Shown here piece after piece: positions 5,783 through 11,187 of a stretch of DNA of 11,749 bases. The stretch is from Acidimicrobiales bacterium. Lineage in GTDB: Bacteria; Actinomycetota; Acidimicrobiia; Acidimicrobiales; RAAP-2. Location: positions 1 to 11,749 of the forward strand of contig JASHWO010000002.1 of the NCBI GenBank assembly GCA_030044045.1, in the 5' to 3' direction. The notes under the pieces were generated by a model. It worked only from the letters and a program-made list of their open reading frames with translations. It was not told the origin of the DNA and ran no database searches. The translations under genes and the position numbers were made by a program. Positions within the stretch are counted from its first letter, which is position 1. The number at the start of each line of letters is the position of its first letter.

Positions 5783-6897
5783 GCGTGCAGCCCCATGGCC
5801 TTGGCCGCGGCGGCGACGCCGGAGCTGGTGCAGACGGACGCCGGCTGCTGGCCGTCGATGGAGCAGATCGACGCCGAGAGGTAGTTGGAGGTCGAGATGA
5901 TCGCTCGGGTCACCGCCGACTTCGTTGTCGTCAGCCCGGCGGCGATCTGTGTCCGGCTGAGGCCCTGGAGCACGCTCGGCACGTAGCTCGCCCCGGAGAC
6001 CAGGAACTTGTTCCCGATGTCGACGAAGGGGAACGAGTGGCTGTTTGTTGTCGAGGAGCCGGTGTACTTCCCGGTGTCGAACTTGTCGACCAGGGCCGTC
6101 TGCGCCTTGGTCAGCTTCTGCAGCGACTCGTACCCGGTGCCCGCGCTGTTCTCCTGGTTACTGAGGATCTCCCGGGTTGTGATCGACGCGTAGGCGCTCT
6201 TGAAGTGGGCGTCGGCGAAGGTGAACGTCTGCGTGCTCGGGTAGACGTCGCTCGAGCTCGACTCCATCGTCTTCAGCCCGGTGACCGAGCCGAACCGGGA
6301 GAACGAGGTGACCATGGCCCAGCGTTCGGCGGCGCAGTACGGGCAGTACTCCGCCCCCATGTAGAACACGCCGGGCTTGCCGTCGACCACCAGCGCCTTC
6401 TGCCCGCTGAGGGCCTTCGGCGCGGTGACTGTGACTGTGGACTTCACCCCGATGGCGTTGTAGACGGACGTCGGCACCTTGGTCACGTCGTTGACCACCG
6501 ATGCCGGCACCGGCCCGGGACGCGGCGCCTTCGACGGGGTCGACGTCCCCGTCACCTTCACCACCACCAGCACCACCACCACCACCACCACCAAGGCCAC
6601 CACGCCCCAGGTGAGCAACGCCGTGGGGGACCGCCGGGGCAGCGTGACGTTGCTGGCGCCCGAGCGGGGCGGGCGACGGCCGGACCGGCCCCCACCCTTG
6701 CCGTTGCCGGACCCGCCCTTGCCCTGGGCCGGCCGTCCCGGGCCGGTGCCGCCCCTCTTCGGTGCCCCCTTCGGAGAGGTCTTCGAGCCCTGGTTGCCGC
6801 GAGCCGCCTCCCTGCCGGAGACGGTCCGGCTCTGCTGGCGGCTCCGGTCCTTGTCGGCCTCGGTGCGGACCGCCTTCTGGTCGTTGTCGTCTGCCAT
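5779..6897 (-). CDS. DUF929-like membrane-anchored thioredoxin-fold protein A (CPYC motif)
   Basis: This 372-residue first gene of the redox operon has the same plan as protein B. A long, strongly basic, Gly/Lys/Arg-rich tail (1-90) is followed by one helix made almost only of Val and Leu (about 92-115) and an outer domain with CPYC at 185-188 (GAEYCPYCAAERW). A Cys pair at C345 and C356 (ICSIDGQQPASVC) follows. Motifs shared with B include PSTQT, FVDIGN and CTSSGV. The frame remains open upstream to 7971, but that part is antisense to the Nudix gene. ATG at 6895-6897 fits because the protein-like sequence begins there, and GAGGA lies about 10 bases before it. The basic tail could bind nucleic acid or acidic lipids, or simply enforce an N-inside topology. 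Function is inferred from the CPYC motif and the neighbouring VKOR. Confidence 0.87.
   Translation of the reverse strand: MADDNDQKAVRTEADKDRSRQQSRTVSGREAARGNQGSKTSPKGAPKRGGTGPGRPAQGKGGSGNGKGGGRSGRRPPRSGASNVTLPRRSPTALLTWGVVALVVVVVVVLVVVKVTGTSTPSKAPRPGPVPASVVNDVTKVPTSVYNAIGVKSTVTVTAPKALSGQKALVVDGKPGVFYMGAEYCPYCAAERWAMVTSFSRFGSVTGLKTMESSSSDVYPSTQTFTFADAHFKSAYASITTREILSNQENSAGTGYESLQKLTKAQTALVDKFDTGKYTGSSTTNSHSFPFVDIGNKFLVSGASYVPSVLQGLSRTQIAAGLTTTKSAVTRAIISTSNYLSASICSIDGQQPASVCTSSGVAAAAKAMGLHA
6571..6592. repeat. CAC trinucleotide run encoding the poly-Val helix
   Basis: Seven CAC units in a row on the plus strand are GTG valine codons on the minus strand, in the transmembrane segment of DUF929-like protein A. 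Such a run could slip in replication, adding or removing single valines without a frameshift. Confidence 0.8.
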
Positions 6898-7122
6898 CGT
6901 CGTCGAGTCCTCGTCGTGGTCGATGCCGTCTGGTACTGCGGTGTCCCCCCGCACCGGCACCGTCGACGGTCGCCCGGTGGGAATCTGCGGTCGCCAGCGT
7001 AGACCACGGTCCGGCGCCAGGCTCTGCGCCCCCCGGCGTGGCGCCGGCGGGGGATCTCCGTTGCCGCGGGACGGCGTGGCCGCCGCTCGGACCAGGATCG
7101 ACCCGCCGGTAGCCTCCCGCTC
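6898..7122. promoter_or_regulatory. Divergent intergenic region between the redox operon and the Nudix gene
   Basis: These 225 bases must hold the promoters of both flanking transcription units. For the Nudix gene, TAGCCT at 7110-7115 lies 7 bases before the GTG, with a weak TCGGAC 17 bases further up. For the redox operon, TACGCT on the minus strand (7001 down to 6996) is a weak -10 candidate with a leader of about 90 bases. GC-rich imperfect dyads occur around 7030-7053. No gene or known RNA motif was recognised. Confidence 0.4.
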
Positions 7123-7980
7123 GTGGCCGTTCCCGACCCGATGCCCGCCAGCGGCCGGGTCCGGCCCGCCGCCACCCTGCTGCTGGTCCGCGACGGGGCG
7201 GACCCGGTGGCGCCCCTGGAGGTGCTGCTGGTCCGGCGGGCGCTCGACGCCGACTTCGTCGGGGGCGCCCACGTGTTCCCCGGAGGGGCGGTCGACGTGG
7301 CGGACGGCGACGCCGAGGCCGGGGACTGCTGCACCGGACGCAGCGACGCCGAGGCCAGCCGCATCCTGGGCGTGGCCTCGGGTGGCCTGGCCTACTGGGT
7401 GGCCGCCCTGCGAGAGTGTTTCGAGGAGGCGGGGGTGCTCCTGGCCTACGCCCCCGGCGTCCCGGCGCTGCTGTCGTTGGCCCGCCCGGGCGACGCCGAG
7501 CGGTTCGACCGCCACCGCCGGGCGGTGAACGCCGGGCAGCGGTGCTTCGTCGACGTCTGCCGTGAGGAGCGGGTGCTCCTGGCCCTCGACCGCGTCCACT
7601 ACTTCGCCCACTGGGTGACCCCGGCCGGCGCCACCCGGCGGTACGACACCCGGTTCTTCCTGGCCGACGCCCCGCCCGGCCAGGCGGCCGCCCACGACGC
7701 CGGCGAGACGGTGGCCGCCCGCTGGTTCCGGCCGGCCGATGCCCTGGCCGCTCACCGCGACGGCCTGATCGACCTGATCTTCCCGACCATCCGGAACCTC
7801 CAGGCCATCGGCCGGTTCCGCACCAGCGGCGAGCTGCTGGCCGCGGCGTCGGCCGCCACCGTGGCGGATGACGGGACCGCCACCGCGCCCCGGACGGTGC
7901 CCGACGGCAATGGCGTCCGCATCCTCCTCCCCGGCGACCCCGGCTGGGTGGCAACGCGGGGCCGGATCCATTTCCCCTAG
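7123..7980 (+). CDS. Nudix hydrolase, NUDT19-like
   Basis: This 285-residue Nudix-family protein would hydrolyse a nucleoside diphosphate linked to another group, using a divalent metal. The catalytic box is split as in the NUDT19-like group: FPGG at 52-55, then an insertion of about 35 residues, then ALRECFEEAGVLL (95-107). R97, E98, E101, E102 and G104 are the expected catalytic and metal-binding residues. Before it lies the beta strand VLLVRRA, and the C-terminal half is longer than in a minimal Nudix domain. NUDT19 and related enzymes act on CoA and acyl-CoA, but no CoA-specific motif could be confirmed, so the substrate is open. GTG at 7123 was chosen because TAGCCT ends 7 bases before it, a leaderless pattern. 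ATG at 7141, six codons in, is an alternative. It is monocistronic, divergent from the redox operon, with no evident functional link to its neighbours. Confidence 0.87.
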   Translation: MAVPDPMPASGRVRPAATLLLVRDGADPVAPLEVLLVRRALDADFVGGAHVFPGGAVDVADGDAEAGDCCTGRSDAEASRILGVASGGLAYWVAALRECFEEAGVLLAYAPGVPALLSLARPGDAERFDRHRRAVNAGQRCFVDVCREERVLLALDRVHYFAHWVTPAGATRRYDTRFFLADAPPGQAAAHDAGETVAARWFRPADALAAHRDGLIDLIFPTIRNLQAIGRFRTSGELLAAASAATVADDGTATAPRTVPDGNGVRILLPGDPGWVATRGRIHFP

Positions 7981-8107
7981 TGATGACTTGAAATTACGTC
8001 CCTGAAATTCAACCGGGTGCCCTTCGGCGTGAATTCATGGGTGACCAGGACAAGGGAGCCGGACATCTGGCCGCCACTTTACAACTAGTAGGTGATATAC
8101 TTGAAAA
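7981..8107 (+). promoter_or_regulatory. AT-richer leader region with extended -10 promoter for fic
   Basis: This stretch is clearly richer in A and T than the flanking genes. TGA followed by TATACT (8093-8101) is an extended -10 box, ending 6 bases before the GTG of the Fic gene, so the transcript may be leaderless. TTTACA at 8078-8083 is too close to be its -35 box. Short direct copies of TGAAATT occur at 7989-7995 and 8003-8009, and a TGAATTCA palindrome at 8031-8038. None is a recognised attachment site, and no terminator for the Nudix gene is obvious. Confidence 0.5.
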
Positions 8108-9280
8108 GTGCAGGTCGACCGCTTTCGTAGCTCTCCCGTCGGGTCGCTCGTCCGGATCGAGGGCCATGACGCACGCCTCTCTCGGGACTACGACCACTTC
8201 GCCTTCGTCCCGGGGCCCCTGCCGGACAGCGTCACCCTGAGCCAGCCGACGTATGCCCTGCTCAGTGAGGCTGACCGGGCGCTCGGAGGGCTCGACGCCA
8301 AGATCGGGCTCCTGCCGAACCCGCGACTGCTGGTGCGACCCGTCCTGACCAAGGAGGCGGTTGCCACCTCGGCCCTGGAAGGAACGTACGCACCCCTTTC
8401 CGAGGTCCTCGAGGCCGAGTACGCGAAGACGGCGGTTGGGAGCGAAGTGAGAGAGGTGCGCAACTACATCGACGCGGCAAACCGGGCCGTCACGCTCGTT
8501 ACCGAGAAACCCATCTGTGTCTCGGTGCTGTCCGAGCTGCAGGAGATGCTCGTTCAAGGTACGAGAGGGGATTCCTACGACGCGGGGAGGCTGCGGGAGC
8601 ATCAGGTCTGTATCGGGAACGAGGGCCTACCGATCGAGGACTCCCGCTTCGTGCCACCACCCCCCGGTGACCTCCTGCAGCGCGGGATGGACGACTGGGA
8701 AAAGTGGATCAACGCCGAGTCCGACATGCCACTGTTGGTGAGGGCGGCCCTCGGCCACTACCAGTTCGAGACGCTGCACCCCTTCAGCGACGGGAACGGC
8801 CGCCTCGGCCGCCTCGTGATCACCCTGCAGATCATGGAGGCAGGGGCTCTTGGCTACCCCATCATGAACCTCTCCACCTGGCTGGAGCCGCGTCGAGACC
8901 TGTACATGGACCATCTGCTTCGTGTCTCCGAGACCGGGGACTTCGATCCGTGGGTCAGGTTCTTTGCTGAAGCGGTCAAGGCTCGGTCGAACGCCACCTC
9001 GAAGTCCATCTCCGACCTCCTGTCGATCAGGGATGGATTTGTCGATCGCCTCGATGGCCTGGGGTGCCGTGGCTCGGTTGTCAATCTCGCCGGATATCTG
9101 ATCGGATATCCGGTTCTCGATGTGCGGCGAGCAAGCGACCTGCTCGGAGTCTCGTACCAGGCGGCCAATACGGCGGTCGGGAGGCTGGTCGAGCTGGGTA
9201 TATTGCGCCAGGTCACCGCCGGCGACTACGGCCGGGTCTTCCGTTGCCCGCAGGTGTTCGAGGCCGTCGCCAACGCCTGA
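8108..9280 (+). CDS. Fic-family adenylyltransferase, class II, with winged helix
   Basis: This 390-residue Fic protein would transfer AMP (or a related group) from a nucleotide to Ser, Thr or Tyr of a target. The core motif HPFSDGNGRLGR (224-235) supplies catalytic H224, D228 and N230 and phosphate-binding R232 and R235. Near the N terminus TSALEG (87-92) fits the (S/T)xxxE(G/N) inhibitory helix with E91, so activity is probably self-restrained (class II) and no separate antitoxin is needed. The last 65 or so residues resemble a winged helix (ASDLLGVSYQAANTAVGRL, then LGILRQV), common in Fic proteins with an N-terminal Fic_N domain. It probably binds DNA or its own promoter. GC content and codon use are visibly less GC-biased than in the neighbours, suggesting later acquisition. 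The GTG start has no ribosome site but follows a strong -10 box by 6 bases. The target is unknown. Confidence 0.93.
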   Translation: MQVDRFRSSPVGSLVRIEGHDARLSRDYDHFAFVPGPLPDSVTLSQPTYALLSEADRALGGLDAKIGLLPNPRLLVRPVLTKEAVATSALEGTYAPLSEVLEAEYAKTAVGSEVREVRNYIDAANRAVTLVTEKPICVSVLSELQEMLVQGTRGDSYDAGRLREHQVCIGNEGLPIEDSRFVPPPPGDLLQRGMDDWEKWINAESDMPLLVRAALGHYQFETLHPFSDGNGRLGRLVITLQIMEAGALGYPIMNLSTWLEPRRDLYMDHLLRVSETGDFDPWVRFFAEAVKARSNATSKSISDLLSIRDGFVDRLDGLGCRGSVVNLAGYLIGYPVLDVRRASDLLGVSYQAANTAVGRLVELGILRQVTAGDYGRVFRCPQVFEAVANA

Positions 9281-9290
9281 TCGGATGGGA

Positions 9291-9315
9291 GCGGCCGGCC
9301 CTACCCCTCGGCCGC
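9291..9315. terminator. Hairpin between convergent fic and mrp
   Basis: GCGGCCG (9291-9297) pairs perfectly with CGGCCGC (9309-9315) around an 11-base loop. It straddles the mrp stop in a gap of only 20 bases between convergent genes, so it could stop transcripts from both. There is no T-tract. Confidence 0.35.
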
Positions 9316-10533
9316 CACCGACCGGGCCACCCGGTCCAGCAGCCGGGCGGTGCAGCCCGAGGTCTCGACCACCGGGGCCACCTCCTCGGCCACGGTGCGG
9401 GCCAGCTCGGCGAAGACCCGGCTCAGCTCGCCGTCGCCGAGGGCCACCGGCTCGCCGGTGTCACCGCCGGCGGCCAGGTCGGGATGGAGGGGAATGCTGC
9501 CCACCAACGGCACCCCCAGCTCCGCCGCCAGACGGGTCCCGCCGCCCGAGCCGAAGAGGGCGTAGCTCGTGCCGTGCTCGCAGGTGAAGTCGCTCATGTT
9601 CTCGATCACCCCGGCCACCCGCAGGTAGCCGCGCCGGGCCATGTCGGCGGCCCGGGCGGCCACCAGCTGGGCGGCCAGCGGGGGCGTGGTGACCACCAGG
9701 AGCTCGGTGCGGGGCAGCATCCGGGCCAGGCCCATCTGCACGTCGCCGGTGCCCGGGGGGAGGTCGATCAGGAGGTAGTCGAGGTCGCCCCAGTGGGCAT
9801 CCTGGAGGAACTGCTGGACGGCCCGGTTCAGGACCAGGCCGCGCCACATGATGGCCCGGTCCTCGTCGGCCAGGAAGCCCATCGAGAGCACCCGGAGCAG
9901 GCCGTCCCCGACCGGCCGTTCGAGTGGCACCATCTTCCCCTGGCGCGCCTCCACCCCGCCGTCCATGCCGAGCAGGCGGGGGACGGAGAACCCCCAGATG
10001 TCAGCGTCGAGCACGCCCACGGTGCCGCCTCGCCGGGCCAGGGCTACGGCCAGGTTCACGGTGACCGACGACTTGCCGACCCCGCCCTTGCCGGAGGCTA
10101 CGGCCAGCACCCGGGTGCCGGGAGCGACCGCCGTCTCGGGGGCGTCCTGGCGAGCCTTCCAGCGGGCCCGGGCCATCACCGCGGCCTTCTCCGCCGCGTC
10201 CATCTCGGCCATGGTGACGTCGACCGAGGTGACGCCGGCCAGGCTGGCCAGCCGCCGGCGCACGTCGCCCTCGATCTGGCTGCGCAGGGGGCAGCCGGCC
10301 ACGGTGAGCGCCACCGCCACCGACACCCGGCCGTCGGTGTCCACCTCGACCTGCCGGACCATGCCCAGGTCCACGATGTCGTCGCCCAGTTCGGGGTCGA
10401 CGACGGCGCGCAGCGCCTCCCGCACGCCGTCGGCGGTCGGAAGGTGGGGACCAGCTCCCGGCGGCCGGCCGGTCCCGGGCCCGCCGGGTGCCGCCTCGCC
10501 GCCGGTGCCGGCGTGGGGCGATCCGGCGACCAC
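9301..10533 (-). CDS. mrp: Mrp/ApbC-family Fe-S cluster carrier ATPase
   Basis: This 410-residue protein has a Gly/Pro-rich start, then a DUF59 (MIP18) domain at about 35-110 (VVDPELGDDIVDLG, and C81 in VAGCPLR). The P-loop NTPase domain carries ASGKGGVGKSS (146-156), DADIWG (176-181) and LLIDLPPGTGD (254-264). Mrp/ApbC/NBP35 proteins hold a [4Fe-4S] cluster at a dimer interface and pass it to apo-proteins. The usual C-terminal CxxC after the ENMS motif is reduced here to CEHG (C318), so the second cluster ligand is missing. Loss of this motif is also seen in actinobacterial Mrp as I remember it. The GTG start at 10531-10533 is preceded by TAGGAT, which could serve either as an SD-like site or as a -10 box 6 bases away. 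It is divergent from erpA, supporting a role in Fe-S assembly. Confidence 0.92.
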   Translation of the reverse strand: MVAGSPHAGTGGEAAPGGPGTGRPPGAGPHLPTADGVREALRAVVDPELGDDIVDLGMVRQVEVDTDGRVSVAVALTVAGCPLRSQIEGDVRRRLASLAGVTSVDVTMAEMDAAEKAAVMARARWKARQDAPETAVAPGTRVLAVASGKGGVGKSSVTVNLAVALARRGGTVGVLDADIWGFSVPRLLGMDGGVEARQGKMVPLERPVGDGLLRVLSMGFLADEDRAIMWRGLVLNRAVQQFLQDAHWGDLDYLLIDLPPGTGDVQMGLARMLPRTELLVVTTPPLAAQLVAARAADMARRGYLRVAGVIENMSDFTCEHGTSYALFGSGGGTRLAAELGVPLVGSIPLHPDLAAGGDTGEPVALGDGELSRVFAELARTVAEEVAPVVETSGCTARLLDRVARSVAAEG

Positions 10534-10813
10534 GGGGCGATCCTACCCGCCGGCCCTCGGCTACCGGCCGGTGGTGGCGGCCGGCGTGGGATGGGGCCCC
10601 ACGCAGCGGAGGAGCCTGCTGTCGAGGACGCCCACAGTGGGCCCCCAGGCGGGCTGGGAGCGTCGGCGCCGCCAGCGTGTGCCGGCCGGTGGTGCCGGCC
10701 GGTAACATGGGGCGATCACGGATCCCGGGCCCCATGGCCTGGGCATCCGAAGGTGTCTGGAGCAGCGAGCACGGGGCCGGACGGACGGCCGGTCCCCCGG
10801 CAAGGAGGCAGCC
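10534..10813. promoter_or_regulatory. Divergent mrp-erpA control region with inverted repeats
   Basis: These 280 bases carry several dyads. CCGGCCGG, 5 bases, CCGGCCGG lies at 10682-10702. A second copy of its first 13 bases (CCGGCCGGTGGTG) is at 10564-10576, near the mrp start. TGGGGCCCCA (10592-10601) and GCCCAC-A-GTGGGC (10630-10642) are perfect palindromes. TAACAT at 10703-10708 is a fair -10 box for erpA and follows the first dyad directly, putting that dyad in the promoter spacer where a repressor could act. A 36-codon frame (10707-10817) ending in GTGA at the erpA start was not called a gene. Confidence 0.45.
10802..10808 (+). promoter_or_regulatory. Ribosome binding site of erpA
   Basis: AAGGAGG ends 5 bases before the GTG at 10814. 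It is the clearest Shine-Dalgarno site in the window and decides for GTG over the in-frame ATG at 10823, which would be 14 bases away. Confidence 0.85.
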
Positions 10814-11179
10814 GTGACCACGATGGCCACTTCGGTCAGCATCGGCAAGAAGCCCGACCCGGTCACCCTCACCGACGTCGCGGCGGCCAAGGTGGCGGAG
10901 CTGCTGGCCCAGGAGAGCGACACGGGGCTGGCCCTGCGCGTCGCCGTCAAGCCGGGCGGCTGCTCGGGGTACAGCTACGAGATGTTCTTCGACTCCGAGC
11001 TGGCCGACGACGACGTGGTGCGGGAGTTCGGGGGCGTGCGGGTGGTGGTGGACCCGGCCAGCGCCGAGCTGCTCACCGGCGCCACCCTGGAGTACAGCGA
11101 CGGGCTGCAGGGCGCCGGCTTCCACATCACGAACCCGAACGCCACCCGCACCTGCGGCTGCGGCTCCTCCTTCAGCTAG
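10814..11179 (+). CDS. erpA: A-type Fe-S cluster carrier (ErpA/HesB/IscA family)
   Basis: This 121-residue A-type carrier takes an Fe-S cluster from the assembly scaffold and hands it to target enzymes. The three cluster-binding cysteines are present: C50 in KPGGCSGYSY, and C114 and C116 in the C-terminal TCGCGSSF. Size and motif spacing are normal for ErpA, SufA or IscA; ErpA is the usual actinobacterial annotation, but these cannot be separated firmly by motif. The first 15 residues are a variable tail. It has the window's best ribosome site. It is divergent from mrp and followed after 8 bases by a gene for a protein with two [2Fe-2S] clusters, so carrier and client may be co-expressed. Confidence 0.93.
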   Translation: MTTMATSVSIGKKPDPVTLTDVAAAKVAELLAQESDTGLALRVAVKPGGCSGYSYEMFFDSELADDDVVREFGGVRVVVDPASAELLTGATLEYSDGLQGAGFHITNPNATRTCGCGSSFS

Positions 11180-11187
11180 AGAGCAAG

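Noticed and set aside
6898..7971. N-terminal extension of DUF929-like protein A, and the long antisense frame it forms
   Set aside because: It lies antisense to the Nudix gene with its intact catalytic box and has no domain pattern; the ATG at 6897 has a ribosome site.
7981..8107. Short TGAAATT repeats as attachment or target-site duplications around fic
   Set aside because: Both copies are on the same side of the gene and no matching copy was seen after the fic stop at 9280.
8009..8602. Minus-strand 197-codon frame opposite the start of fic, considered as a possible antitoxin
   Set aside because: No antitoxin-like or DNA-binding pattern, and it lies fully antisense to the conserved Fic N-terminal domain, which carries its own inhibitory helix.
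10707..10817. 36-codon frame upstream of erpA whose stop overlaps the erpA GTG
   Set aside because: Its ATG overlaps the likely -10 box, it lacks its own ribosome site, and its composition looks like GC-rich noise. The overlap is worth remembering only if the transcript starts further upstream.
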